A stretch of 64,000 nucleotides of DNA. Source: Schlegelella_A sp038231215 (lineage in GTDB: Bacteria > Pseudomonadota > Gammaproteobacteria > Burkholderiales > Burkholderiaceae_C). The first letter of the stretch is position 1. Every line of letters begins with the position of its first letter. The DNA lies in NCBI GenBank assembly GCA_038231215.1, contig JBBRLS010000016.1, positions 1 through 64,000 on the forward strand. Direction: 5' to 3'. The translations under genes and the position numbers were made by a program. Shown here piece after piece: positions 34,756 to 43,201 of this stretch. The notes under the pieces are model-generated. The model was not told the origin of the DNA, did no database searches, and saw only the letters and a program-made list of their open reading frames with translations.

Positions 34756-36293
34756 GCCGGGACCGCCGCGTCGTTCGTCATGCCGCCGCGCGAGGCGGCG
34801 AAGACGAGATTCATGTCGCCGGCGTCGAAGCGCCAGGCCGAGCTGCCGCCGCCGCGCATGGCGCGCTGCACCAGCGCGCTCGCCGACAGGCGATGCCAGT
34901 CTTCGGGCACGCGCTGGCCGTTGGCGACGCCGACGATCTTGAGCTTGTGGCGGATCGCCGCGTCGAGCGCCGGGCCGAGCTTGACGGCTTCGTCGATCTT
35001 GCTGAGGACGATGCCGGCGCAGGTCGCGGCGCGGTAGGCGACGATCACGTCCTCGATGGTCTCGCCCTGCGAAGCGGCGCTGACGACGAGCACGCGCTGG
35101 ATGGAGCGGTGCGAAAGCATCTCGAGCAGCTCGCGGGTGCGCGTGTCGCGCTGCGCCATGCCGGCCGTGTCGATGAGCACCATCTTCTTGGCGCCGAGCA
35201 GCTCGAGCAGGTCTTCGAGCGAGGCCCGGTCGTGCGCCGTGTGCACCGGCACGCCGAGGATGCGGCCGTAGGCGCGCAGCTGTTCGTGGGCGCCGACGCG
35301 ATAGGCGTCGAGCGTCACCAGGCCGAGGTTGCCAGCGCCGTGGCGTGCCGCGAACGCGGCGGCGATCTTCGCGGTGGTCGTGGTCTTGCCGACGCCGGTG
35401 GCGCCGATCAGGGCGAACACGCCGCCCTGCTCTTCGATCGCCGAATCGGCAGCGTTCGCGCGGAGATTCCGTTCGAGGATCTGCGTCGCCCAGGCCGTCT
35501 CGTCGCCGACCTCGGCGGTCAGTCCTTCGGCCATCTTGCGGATCAGCGCCGGCGAAAAGCCGCAGTCGAGCAGGTGCTGCGTCAGGCGTGCTTCGGCCGG
35601 ACGGCGTTGCAGCTTCTCCATGAAGGCGAGTGCGCCGAAGCGTTCTTCGATCAGGCCCTTCATCGAGCGCATCTCGGCGATCAGGTCGGCGTGATCGCCG
35701 ATCGGGCTCGCGTAGTGAATGGGCTCTGCGGCGACCGGCGGCGTGGCGCCGCCATCTGCCATGCGCTGCTCGAGCGGGCGTGCTTCGGCACGGCGTTCGT
35801 CGTCCGACGCAGGCGCCTGCCGCGCTTTCTCGTGCGCAGCGGCCGCGGCGGCATAGATCTCCGACGGCGTGGCCGAGCGCTCGCCCGGAAATTCGGTGTC
35901 GTCGGCGATGTTCAGGTCGATGTGCGTACCGCGTTCGCGGGCCCGCTTGACGGCCGGAACCATGGCTGCCGCATCGCCTTCCATCGCCGCTTTGCGGCGC
36001 TTGAGCATGCGGTTGCGAACGTAGTCCTGGAACGAGAGCGTGCTCATCTGCAGCCGCTCGACGTCCTGCTCAACGCTGGTCTGGGCGAGCGCCGGCTCGG
36101 CACGCGCTGCGGCGACAGGCGTATCGGCAGCGAACTGCTCGACCTCGCGCATGCCCTCGGGCGCCATCGCCAGCACCTCGACACCGGCGCCGGCCGGCTT
36201 GGTCGAGAGCACGACGGCGTCTTCGCCCAACGCTTCGCGCACCTGGCGAAGGGCCTCCCGCGAGGTGCGGGCTGTAAAGCGTTTGACGTTCAT
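34752..36293 (-). CDS. flhF: Flagellar biosynthesis GTPase FlhF
   Basis: A 513-residue SRP-like GTPase that helps place the flagellum at the pole. A basic N-terminal domain starting MNVKRFTARTSREAL is followed by a long low-complexity linker (residues 60-190) and the NG domain: GATGVGKTTTTAKIA, LDAYRVGAHEQLRAYG, LIDTAGMAQRD and LSKIDEA. All G-motifs are intact. Its start overlaps the flhA stop and its stop overlaps the flhG start, each by four bases. Confidence 0.95.
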   Translation of the reverse strand: MNVKRFTARTSREALRQVREALGEDAVVLSTKPAGAGVEVLAMAPEGMREVEQFAADTPVAAARAEPALAQTSVEQDVERLQMSTLSFQDYVRNRMLKRRKAAMEGDAAAMVPAVKRARERGTHIDLNIADDTEFPGERSATPSEIYAAAAAAHEKARQAPASDDERRAEARPLEQRMADGGATPPVAAEPIHYASPIGDHADLIAEMRSMKGLIEERFGALAFMEKLQRRPAEARLTQHLLDCGFSPALIRKMAEGLTAEVGDETAWATQILERNLRANAADSAIEEQGGVFALIGATGVGKTTTTAKIAAAFAARHGAGNLGLVTLDAYRVGAHEQLRAYGRILGVPVHTAHDRASLEDLLELLGAKKMVLIDTAGMAQRDTRTRELLEMLSHRSIQRVLVVSAASQGETIEDVIVAYRAATCAGIVLSKIDEAVKLGPALDAAIRHKLKIVGVANGQRVPEDWHRLSASALVQRAMRGGGSSAWRFDAGDMNLVFAASRGGMTNDAAVPA

Positions 36294-38383
36294 GCTGGCG
36301 CTCCGATGATCGAGCCGATGCGGATGGAATGGGTCTCAGGAATCTCGCTGTGCGAAAGGACCTTGAGTCGCGGCGCGGCGCGCTTGAGGAGGCGCGCCAT
36401 CGGCGCACGGATCAGGTCGGGCACCAGCAGGCAGGCCGGGTGGCCCATGTCTTCCTGGCGCTTGGCCGATTCGGCGGCGCTGCGGCTCAACGTATCGGCA
36501 ACTCCCGGGTCGAGCGCTGCGCCATGCGGCGAGTTGAGCGCGTGGGTGACCATGCGCTCGAGTTCCGGCTCCAGCGCGATGACTTCGAGCTCCTTCACCG
36601 GCCCGTAGATCTGCTGCACGATCGACGGCGCGAGATGGACGCGGATCCGCTTGGCCAGCTCGGCCGGGTCGGTGACGGTGGCGGCGTACTCGGCCAGACA
36701 CTCGACGATCGAGCGCATGTCGCGGATGTGCACGCCTTCCTCGAGCAGGAGCTGCAGCACCTTCTGCAAGGCGGCGATGCCGACCATCTTGGGGATCACG
36801 TCTTCCATGAGTTTCGGGGCCAGCCGGGTCACGTGCTCGACGAGCTGCTGGGTCTCGACGCGGCCGAGCAAGCGTGCCGCGTGCAGTTGCATCAAGTGTG
36901 AAAGGTGGGTGGCGATGACGGTCGCGCAATCAACGACCGTAAATCCGGCTATCTGGGCCTGCTCGCGCTGGCGTTCCTCGATCCACGTCGCGGGCAGGCC
37001 GAAGGCCGGGTCGGTGGTCGCAGTGCCGAGCAACGGCGCGCTCGTGAGCCCTGCGCCGCCCGGGTTGATGGCCAGCCACATGCCGGGGAAGGCTTCGCCG
37101 ACGCCGACGATCGCGCCGCGCAGCGTCAGGCTGTAGGCGCTCGGCTTGAGCTCGAGGTTGTCGCGGATGTGCACCGGCGGCGGCAGGAAGCCGACGTCCT
37201 GCGCGAACTTGCGCCGCACGCCCTTGATGCGCGCGAGCAGGTCGCCCTGGCGCGCCTTGTCGACGAGCGCGATCAGGCGATAGCCGACCTCGAGGCCGAG
37301 CGTGTCGACCGGCTGCAGATCGTCCCAGCTCGCTTCGGCGTTCGCTTCCGGCGGCGCCGGCGGCGGCTTGGGTGCGCTCTTCGTGCGCTGCTGGTGCTCG
37401 CGCAGCAGCCACGCACCGTAGCCCAGACCTGCGGCGAGAAGCAGGAAGACGATGTGCGGCATGCCCGGAATGGCGCCGAGCACGCCGAGCACGCCGGCTA
37501 CGATGGCGAGCGAGCGCGGCGACGAGAACACCTGGCTCGTGATCTGGCTGCCGACATCGGTGCCCTTGCCGACGCGCGACACGACCATCGCCGCGGCCAC
37601 CGAGATGAGCAGCGCCGGAATCTGCGCCACCAGCGCGTCGCCGACGGCGAGCAGGATGTAGCTGTCGGCCGCCTGCGAGGCCGTCAGGTCGTGCTGCAGC
37701 ACGCCGATGATGAAGCCGCCGATGATGTTGATGAAGAGGATGAGCAGGCCGGCCATCGCGTCGCCGCGCACGTACTTCGAGGCACCGTCCATCGAGCCGA
37801 AGAACTCGGCCTCGTCGCCGACCTCGGCGCGGCGCCGCTTCGCCTCGTTCTGGTCGATCAGGCCGGCGTTCATGTCGGCGTCGATCGCCATCTGCTTGCC
37901 GGGCATCGCGTCGAGCGTGAAGCGGGCGCCGACCTCGGCGATGCGCTCGGCGCCCTTGGTCACGACGACGAAGTTGATGACGACGAGGATGGCGAAGACG
38001 ATCAGGCCGACCGCGAAGTTGCCGCCGATCAGGAAGTGGCCGAACGACTCGATCACCTTGCCGGCGGCCGAGGCGCCCGTGTGCCCCTCGAGCAGCACGA
38101 CGCGCGTCGAGGCGACGTTGAGCGAGAGGCGCAGCAGCGTCGTCAGCAGGATCACGGCCGGGAACGCGGCGAAGTCGAGCGGCCGCACCATGTAGGCGGC
38201 GACCATCATCACCATGAGAGCCATGGCGATGTTGAAGGTGAAGAGCAGGTCGAGCGCGAAGGGCGGCAGTGGCAACACCATCATCGCCAGGATCATGACG
38301 ACGACGAGCGGCGCCATGAGGGCCCGGATCGCCTTGGCGTTCGGCCCGAGTCGGGCCTGGAACTGCAGCATCAGTTGGTTCAT
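36290..38383 (-). CDS. flhA: Flagellar export gate protein FlhA
   Basis: A 697-residue integral membrane component of the flagellar type III export gate. The first 330 residues hold about eight membrane helices with the FHIPEP-family block (AAFPAVILLTTLLRLSLNVA, TKGAERIAEVGARFTLDAMP) and the cytoplasmic loop MNAGLIDQNEAKRRR. The C-terminal cytoplasmic domain that docks chaperone-substrate complexes follows. It is full length. The start codon lies only eight bases from a 24-bp palindrome whose purine-rich arm (GAGAGGGGGAAAAAC) also serves as its ribosome site. Confidence 0.97.
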   Translation of the reverse strand: MNQLMLQFQARLGPNAKAIRALMAPLVVVMILAMMVLPLPPFALDLLFTFNIAMALMVMMVAAYMVRPLDFAAFPAVILLTTLLRLSLNVASTRVVLLEGHTGASAAGKVIESFGHFLIGGNFAVGLIVFAILVVINFVVVTKGAERIAEVGARFTLDAMPGKQMAIDADMNAGLIDQNEAKRRRAEVGDEAEFFGSMDGASKYVRGDAMAGLLILFINIIGGFIIGVLQHDLTASQAADSYILLAVGDALVAQIPALLISVAAAMVVSRVGKGTDVGSQITSQVFSSPRSLAIVAGVLGVLGAIPGMPHIVFLLLAAGLGYGAWLLREHQQRTKSAPKPPPAPPEANAEASWDDLQPVDTLGLEVGYRLIALVDKARQGDLLARIKGVRRKFAQDVGFLPPPVHIRDNLELKPSAYSLTLRGAIVGVGEAFPGMWLAINPGGAGLTSAPLLGTATTDPAFGLPATWIEERQREQAQIAGFTVVDCATVIATHLSHLMQLHAARLLGRVETQQLVEHVTRLAPKLMEDVIPKMVGIAALQKVLQLLLEEGVHIRDMRSIVECLAEYAATVTDPAELAKRIRVHLAPSIVQQIYGPVKELEVIALEPELERMVTHALNSPHGAALDPGVADTLSRSAAESAKRQEDMGHPACLLVPDLIRAPMARLLKRAAPRLKVLSHSEIPETHSIRIGSIIGAPA

Positions 38384-38391
38384 GTTTTTCC

Positions 38392-38415
38392 CCCTCTCCC
38401 GCTAGCGGGAGAGGG
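38392..38415. repeat. 24-bp perfect palindrome at the flhB/flhA junction
   Basis: CCCTCTCCCGCT and its exact reverse complement meet without a loop. It covers the last codons and stop of flhB and ends 8 bases before the flhA ATG. With the flanking CCGGGGTGAGGGC it matches the dispersed element whose translations read LTPALSR and HPGPLPLAGEGE in many genomes. In flhB-flhA mRNA it would place the flhA Shine-Dalgarno sequence beside or within a hairpin. Confidence 0.93.
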
Positions 38416-39562
38416 CCGGGGTGAGGGCAGCCGCATGCGGGTCGAGCTCGGCCGGCACCTCGAGCACCGGCAGGGCACGCGGCATCGGCACCTTGCCGGC
38501 CAGCGCCGCGCGCAGCTGATAAACGTAGGCCAGCACCTGGGCGACCGCGGCGAACAGCGCCGCCGGGATCTCGCGGTCGATCTCGGCATGCGCATAGAGC
38601 GCGCGTGCCAGCACCGGCGCTTCGAGCACCGGCACCTTGCTCGCTTCGGCGACGTCGCGAATGCGCAGGGCGAGCAGGTCGGCGCCCTTGGCGATGACGC
38701 GCGGCGCGGCCATCGTCGCGTCGTCGTACTTGAGCGCGACCGCATAGTGGGTCGGGTTCATGACGATCAGGTCGGCCTGGGGAACGGCAGCGATCATTCG
38801 CCGCTTCGTCATCTCGCGCATGCGCGCCCGCACCTTGCCCTTGATCTCGGCGCTGCCCTCGGACTCCTTGTGCTCCTGCTTCAGCTCCTGGTGGCTCATC
38901 TTCAGCTTCATCGCGTGCTGGTACTTCTGCAGCGGCACGTCGATGGCGGCGAAGACGGCGAGCGCCAGCAGAAGAAGAGCGAGGCCGCTGGCCATGGCGC
39001 CGGTCGCCGCCGGAATGGCCGCGGGCAAGGGCATGGCAAGAACGCCGGCGAAGACATCGACATGGCGGCTCAGCCAGAGGGCGCCGATCGTGCCGAGCAC
39101 GAACGCCAGCGTGCTCGCCTTCAAGGCGTCGATGAGCTGCGCCTTGGAGAAGACGCGGCCGATGCCGGTCAACGGATTCAGGGTTTCGAACTTGGGGCCG
39201 AGCGGCTTCGCCGTCCAGGTCCAGCCGCCCATCGCCAGATTGGCGAGGATGCCGATGGCGATCATCGCCACGCCGAAGGGAAGCACGGCGAGCGCCCAGG
39301 TGCCCGCGCCCTCGCCAAGGCGATCGGTCATCTCGCCGGCGGCGAAGGCCTGGCGGCGGTCGAAGCGCAGCGACTCGGTGAGCGCCTGCTTCAACGCTGC
39401 GGCGACGAAGGGTGCGGCCGCCACCAGCAGCACGCTGGCCGCGCCGATCGCCGCGAAGTGACCGAGGTCGCGCGAGCGCGCGACCTGGCCTTCTGCGCGC
39501 GCCTTGTCGAGCTTGCGCTGCGAGGCGGGAAGGTTCTTGTCTTGGGCGGAGGTTTCGGCCAT
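38402..39562 (-). CDS. flhB: Flagellar export switch protein FlhB
   Basis: A 386-residue export-gate protein with four membrane helices and a cytoplasmic domain that self-cleaves at the conserved NPTH (in IVMNPTHYAVALKYDD), changing substrate specificity from hook to filament. The N-terminus (DKNLPASQRKLDKARAEGQVARS) is the standard family start, fixing the ATG at 39562; an open frame further upstream is not conserved. The last residues (AALTPALSR) and the TAG stop are contributed by the inserted palindromic element, so the native C-terminal tail has been replaced. It is the first gene of the flhB-flhA-flhF-flhG-fliA run. Confidence 0.95.
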   Translation of the reverse strand: MAETSAQDKNLPASQRKLDKARAEGQVARSRDLGHFAAIGAASVLLVAAAPFVAAALKQALTESLRFDRRQAFAAGEMTDRLGEGAGTWALAVLPFGVAMIAIGILANLAMGGWTWTAKPLGPKFETLNPLTGIGRVFSKAQLIDALKASTLAFVLGTIGALWLSRHVDVFAGVLAMPLPAAIPAATGAMASGLALLLLALAVFAAIDVPLQKYQHAMKLKMSHQELKQEHKESEGSAEIKGKVRARMREMTKRRMIAAVPQADLIVMNPTHYAVALKYDDATMAAPRVIAKGADLLALRIRDVAEASKVPVLEAPVLARALYAHAEIDREIPAALFAAVAQVLAYVYQLRAALAGKVPMPRALPVLEVPAELDPHAAALTPALSR

Positions 39563-39780
39563 GGCGGGTCTGCTGAATCCGATTGTTCCGGGGTGTCGGC
39601 AGAACTTGAGGCGGATAAGGCACCGGAAGGTCGCGCATTTCGCGGCGCTGCCTGGTGGCGGAAGAAAGCGCCGCGCTTGCATCCAGGGCAGGCATCCCGG
39701 CGTAACTGAGTTCACCCGAGACGCCACGACGACGCGGCGCCGAGGTCCCCAAGCAATCTACCTACTCATTGAGGAAAAGC

Positions 39781-40332
39781 ATGAAACTCGTCAAATTCGC
39801 AGCGGTCGTCCTGGCCGCGTCGCTCTCCGCCGTGGCTCTCACGGCTTCGGCGCAAGTGATGGTCGGCGGCGCGCCGATGTATTCCAGCAAGGACATCATC
39901 GACAACGCCGTCAACTCCAAGGACCACACGACGCTGGTCGCCGCGGTCAAGGCCGCGGGCCTGGTCGACACCCTGAAGAGCCCCGGCCCGTTCACCGTGT
40001 TCGCGCCGACCAACGAGGCATTCGCGGCGCTGCCTGCCGGCACCGTCGACACGCTTCTCAAGCCCGAGAACAAGGCGGCGCTGAGCAAGGTGCTGACCTA
40101 CCACGTCGTCTCGGGCAAGATGGACTCGGCCGCGCTCTCGAAGGCGATCGACGCCGGCGGCGGCAAGGCGATGCTCACCGAGGTCTCGGGCGGCATGCTG
40201 ACCGCGACCAAGAGCGGCAAGACGATCATGCTGACCGACGAGTCGGGCGGCATGGCCCACGTCACCATCGCCGACGTGGTCCAGTCGAACGGCGTGATCC
40301 ACGTCGTCGACAAGGTCCTGCTGCCGAAGTGA
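39781..40332 (+). CDS. Secreted fasciclin (FAS1) domain protein
   Basis: A 183-residue exported protein: signal peptide residues 1-24 (ending ASA-Q), then one FAS1 domain. The two conserved blocks are FTVFAPTNEAFAALPAGTVD and, near the end, ADVVQSNGVIHVVDKVLLP. FAS1 domains mediate adhesion or matrix binding; in bacteria single-domain forms are periplasmic or secreted. The ATG at 39781 follows GAGGAAA. A TTG four codons upstream is in frame but poorer. It ends in a strong terminator and lies as a lone forward gene between minus-strand flagellar operons. Confidence 0.93.
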   Translation: MKLVKFAAVVLAASLSAVALTASAQVMVGGAPMYSSKDIIDNAVNSKDHTTLVAAVKAAGLVDTLKSPGPFTVFAPTNEAFAALPAGTVDTLLKPENKAALSKVLTYHVVSGKMDSAALSKAIDAGGGKAMLTEVSGGMLTATKSGKTIMLTDESGGMAHVTIADVVQSNGVIHVVDKVLLPK

Positions 40333-40350
40333 CCCGCTGAGGCAAATGAA

Positions 40351-40378
40351 AAGGGCGGCCCGCGGGCCGCCCTTTTTT
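40351..40378. terminator. Bidirectional rho-independent terminator between the fasciclin gene and cheY
   Basis: A 12-bp palindromic stem (AAGGGCGGCCCG and its complement) followed by six T on the plus strand. On the minus strand the reverse reading ends CCCTTTTCATTT. It can therefore end both the fasciclin transcript and the motA-motB-cheY transcript arriving from the right. Confidence 0.9.
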
Positions 40379-40413
40379 CGTTCCTCGCCAGTCTTTTCGC
40401 CTCGAGCGGTGCC

Positions 40414-40794
40414 CTACTCGACCGGGAACATGCGCGGCGCCGCGCGGCGCAGCTTTTGCTCGAGCACGGCGCGAGTGAAGGGCTTGACGATGTAGCCGGC
40501 TGCCCCCTCCTGGGCGCAGCGCACGATGTCTTCCTTCTTCGCCTCGGCTGTCACCATCAGCACCGGAAGGCTGCTCAGGCGGTCGTCCTTCTTGATCGCC
40601 GAGAGCAGCTCGAAGCCGTTCATCGTCGGCATGCCGATGTCGGTGATGACGAAGTCGAAGTCGCCGTCGCGCAGGCGCTCGAGCGCGGCGGCGCCGTCGG
40701 CCGCTTCGTCGACGGCGTCGAAGCCCATCTCGCGCAGCAGCCCGCGCGTGACGCGGCGCATGGTGGAGAAGTCGTCGACGATGAGAAAGCGCAT
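40414..40794 (-). CDS. cheY: Chemotaxis response regulator CheY
   Basis: A 126-residue single receiver domain. D7/D8 (VDDFSTMRR), the phosphoacceptor D52 (ITDIGMPTMNG), T82 (MVTAEAKKED) and K104 (IVKPFTRAVLEQK) are all present, with the aromatic switch residue Y101. The FSTMRR-NLL-type start is characteristic of CheY rather than other stand-alone receivers. Phospho-CheY binds the motor switch FliM to change rotation. It lies 20 bases downstream of motB on the same strand, so it is probably the last gene of a motA-motB-cheY transcript. Confidence 0.94.
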   Translation of the reverse strand: MRFLIVDDFSTMRRVTRGLLREMGFDAVDEAADGAAALERLRDGDFDFVITDIGMPTMNGFELLSAIKKDDRLSSLPVLMVTAEAKKEDIVRCAQEGAAGYIVKPFTRAVLEQKLRRAAPRMFPVE

Positions 40795-40814
40795 GGCGCC
40801 GGTCCGCAGGGTGC

Positions 40815-41762
40815 TCAGCGGCTCGGCGGCGCAGCGGGCGCGTCGCTACCGGCCGCGCTCAGGGCGGCGGCGTCGACTTCGCCCTGGTTCGGCAGGAGCT
40901 GCAGCAACCGGTCCTCGGCCTCGTGGTTCATGACGATGATGCTGATGCGCCGGTTGGTCGGGCTCTGCGGATCGCCCGGCACGAAGAGTCGGCTCGAGGC
41001 CAGGCCTTGCACGAGCAGCATGCGATCGTCGGGCAGGCCGCCGCCGACGATTTCGCGTCGCGACGCGTTGGCGCGGTCGCTCGACAACTCCCAGTTGCTG
41101 TAGCCGCGCTCGCCGCCGACGAAGGGCTGAGCGTCGGTGTGGCCTTCGAGCGTGATGCGGTTCGGCACGTCCTTCAGCACATGGCCGATCTCGCGCAGGA
41201 GCTCGCGCATGTAGGGCTTCACGACGGCGCTTCCGCTGTCGAACATCGGCCGGTTCTGCTCGTCGACGATCTGGATGCGCAGGCCGTCCTTGGTCATGTC
41301 GAGGCGGATCTGCGACTTCATCGCGGCGAGCTTGGGGCTGGCGGCGAGCGCTTCCTCGACCTTGGTCTTGAGCGCCTCGAGGCGCGCCTGCTCGGCGCGC
41401 TTCTGTTCCGCCTGCAGGGCCTTGAGATTGAGCAGCTTGCGCTTGGCCTGGACGTCGCCGTCCTTGACCTGGCCGGTCGAGCGCGACAGGTCGGCGCCGC
41501 CCCCGCGCACCACGAACGACGAGTCGCCCGAGCCGCTGCCGCCCATCAGCGAGACCTTGAGCGGCGCGTTGAAGAAATCGGCGATGCCCTTCTTGTCGCC
41601 CTCGGTCGTCGAGCCGAGCAGCCACATGAGGAGAAAGAACGCCATCATCGCCGTCACGAAGTCGGCGTAGGCGATCTTCCACGCGCCGCCGTGCTTCGCG
41701 TGCCCGCCCTTGCGGACCCGCTTGATGATGATCGGCTGGAGCTTCTTGGAGTCGCCGGCCAT
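40815..41762 (-). CDS. motB: Flagellar stator protein MotB
   Basis: A 315-residue stator subunit. The single membrane helix carries the proton-accepting aspartate D34 (WKIAYADFVTAMMAFFLLMW). A plug/linker and coiled-coil region (residues 65-150) and the OmpA-like peptidoglycan-binding domain (ITLEGHTDAQPF, WELSSDRANASRR) follow. The Asp suggests a proton-driven motor. Its ATG is separated from the motA stop by 315 bases containing a long inverted repeat; in most genomes the two genes almost touch. Confidence 0.96.
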   Translation of the reverse strand: MAGDSKKLQPIIIKRVRKGGHAKHGGAWKIAYADFVTAMMAFFLLMWLLGSTTEGDKKGIADFFNAPLKVSLMGGSGSGDSSFVVRGGGADLSRSTGQVKDGDVQAKRKLLNLKALQAEQKRAEQARLEALKTKVEEALAASPKLAAMKSQIRLDMTKDGLRIQIVDEQNRPMFDSGSAVVKPYMRELLREIGHVLKDVPNRITLEGHTDAQPFVGGERGYSNWELSSDRANASRREIVGGGLPDDRMLLVQGLASSRLFVPGDPQSPTNRRISIIVMNHEAEDRLLQLLPNQGEVDAAALSAAGSDAPAAPPSR

Positions 41763-42077
41763 GTCAGTCTTTCGATCCGGCTTGCGCGGCCACGAGCAGC
41801 GGGCGACCCACTCCGCTCATGTCCCCCGAAGCGCGGCTGCGCCGCGCTTCTCCTCCTTTACTTCGCTCCGTGGGCCGCCCACTGCTCGTGGCGGGCCGGA
41901 TGGCTCGCCCTCCGAGGCGCGGCGAGAGCTGTGCAGGATCGGGTCGGTGGGGCGCTCTGCGGAGCGAAGTAAAGGAGGAGAGCCGGCGCGCAGCGGCGGC
42001 TCGGGGGACATGAGCGGAGCAGAGCGCCCCGGCGGCCCGATCCGACCCGCCCGCATTCCGCGACGAGGAGTGCGAGA
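41763..42077. other. motA-motB spacer, no gene
   Basis: This 315-base spacer has no supported gene on either strand. It is dominated by the inverted-repeat element at 41811-42019 and is GC-rich with low-complexity reading frames. It separates two genes that are normally adjacent. Confidence 0.8.
41811..42019. repeat. 209-bp inverted-repeat element between motA and motB
   Basis: The outer ends are a perfect 19-bp inverted repeat (41811-41829 CTCCGCTCATGTCCCCCGA with 42001-42019). An inner 22-bp perfect pair begins TCTCCTCCTTTACTTC (41849-41870 with 41960-41981). The region between the pairs is imperfectly complementary, and about 89 bases in the centre are unpaired. No transposase is encoded, so it resembles a MITE or a large REP-type element. 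Translations of the RSKGGE/GDMSG kind are ones I associate with dispersed repeats in related genomes. Confidence 0.88.
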
Positions 42078-42941
42078 TCACGCCTTCTTGCCTTTGACGT
42101 GGCCTTCGAGCTCCGAGAACGTCGGCCGGTCCTTCGAGTACAGCACCTTGCGCCCGAACTCGACCGCGACCTGCGGCGCGTAGCCCTGCATCGAGGCGAG
42201 CAGCGTCGTCTTGATGCACTGCAGCTCCTTGGAGCCTTCGTCGACCTTCTGCTCGATCAGGCCGCCGAGCGGCTCGACGACCGCATACGCGAGAAGAATT
42301 CCGAGGAAGGTGCCGACCAGCGCCGAGCCGATCATGCCGCCCAGGATCGCCGGCGGCTGGCCGACCGAGCCCATGGTGTTGACGACGCCGAGCACCGCCG
42401 CGACGATGCCGAAGGCCGGCAGCGCGCCGGCCAGCCGCGCCAGCGCGTTGACCGGGCCGTGCGACTCGTTGTGGTGGGTCTCGATCTCGCTGTCCATCAG
42501 GCTCTCGATCTCGTGCGAGTTGAGGTTGCCCGAGACCATCATGCGCAGGTAGTCGGTGATGAACTCGACGACGTGGTGATCGGAGCCCACCACCGTGTAC
42601 TTCTGGAAGATCGGCGAGGCGGACGGGTCCTCGACGTCCTTCTCGATGGCCATCAGGCCTTCCTTGCGCGCCTTCTGCAGGATGTCGTAGAGCAGCGCCA
42701 TCAGCTCCATGTAGCGCGCCTTCGAATACTTCGAGCCCTTGAGCACGCTGGGAATCGCCGCGAGCGTCGCCTTCAGCACCTTTGGCTGGTTGTTGACGGC
42801 AAAGGCGCCGAGCGAGCCGCCGAGGATCGCCATCAGCTCGGTCGGCAGGGCGTGCAGGATGACGCCGATATTGCCGCCGTGCAGGATGAAGGCTCCGAAG
42901 ATGCAGCCGAGTGCTACGCCGTAGCCGAGCAGGACAACCAT
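42078..42941 (-). CDS. motA: Flagellar stator protein MotA
   Basis: A 287-residue stator subunit with four membrane helices (first two near residues 1-50, last two near 165-225) and a large cytoplasmic loop carrying the charged residues that contact FliG. Landmarks are GYGVALGCIFGAFILHGG at the start, the PAFGIVAAVLGVVNTMG and GGMIGSALVGTFLGILLAYA helices, and the basic C-terminus VKGKKA. A well-matched sigma-28 promoter is 54-80 bases upstream of the ATG. Confidence 0.96.
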   Translation of the reverse strand: MVVLLGYGVALGCIFGAFILHGGNIGVILHALPTELMAILGGSLGAFAVNNQPKVLKATLAAIPSVLKGSKYSKARYMELMALLYDILQKARKEGLMAIEKDVEDPSASPIFQKYTVVGSDHHVVEFITDYLRMMVSGNLNSHEIESLMDSEIETHHNESHGPVNALARLAGALPAFGIVAAVLGVVNTMGSVGQPPAILGGMIGSALVGTFLGILLAYAVVEPLGGLIEQKVDEGSKELQCIKTTLLASMQGYAPQVAVEFGRKVLYSKDRPTFSELEGHVKGKKA

Positions 42942-42994
42942 GGTGATGTGAATCCGGTACGCGCCTGCGGACCTTGCTCGCCGGCACGTGCCAT

Positions 42995-43021
42995 ATATCG
43001 GCCCGGCTCCCGCTCACTTGA
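42995..43021 (-). promoter_or_regulatory. Sigma-28 (FliA) promoter of motA
   Basis: On the minus strand the -35 box is TCAAGTGA (43014-43021), the spacer exactly 11 bases and the -10 box GCCGATAT (42995-43002). This is close to the FliA consensus TAAAGTTT-N11-GCCGATAA and uses the same TCAAG form as the fliD and fliS promoters in this window. Confidence 0.88.
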
Positions 43022-43078
43022 GCGTCGGCGGCCGGTGTGTTGGCCGGTCCGCGCATCAGGGGCGCAAACGCGGCCAAT

Positions 43079-43107
43079 AAAAAAGAGGCGGGTCCCGAAG
43101 GACCCGC
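43079..43107 (-). terminator. Rho-independent terminator of flhDC
   Basis: An 8-bp stem (GCGGGTCC / GGACCCGC, loop of four) about 95 bases downstream of the flhC stop. On the minus strand it is followed by CTCTTTTTTATT, a good T-tract. It separates flhDC from the motA promoter region. Confidence 0.88.
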
Positions 43108-43201
43108 ATTCAAAGCACACTGGAATGTGCTGGAGGAGACAAGCAAGAAAACCAGAGAACCCGTTCTTTCGGCAGGTGCGCGAAGAACTTGAGGCCTTTG
43201 T

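Noticed and set aside
36905..39709. Long plus-strand open frame over flhA/flhB
   Set aside because: Antisense shadow of well-identified flagellar genes, rich in Arg/His/Asp repeats and without homology-like motifs.
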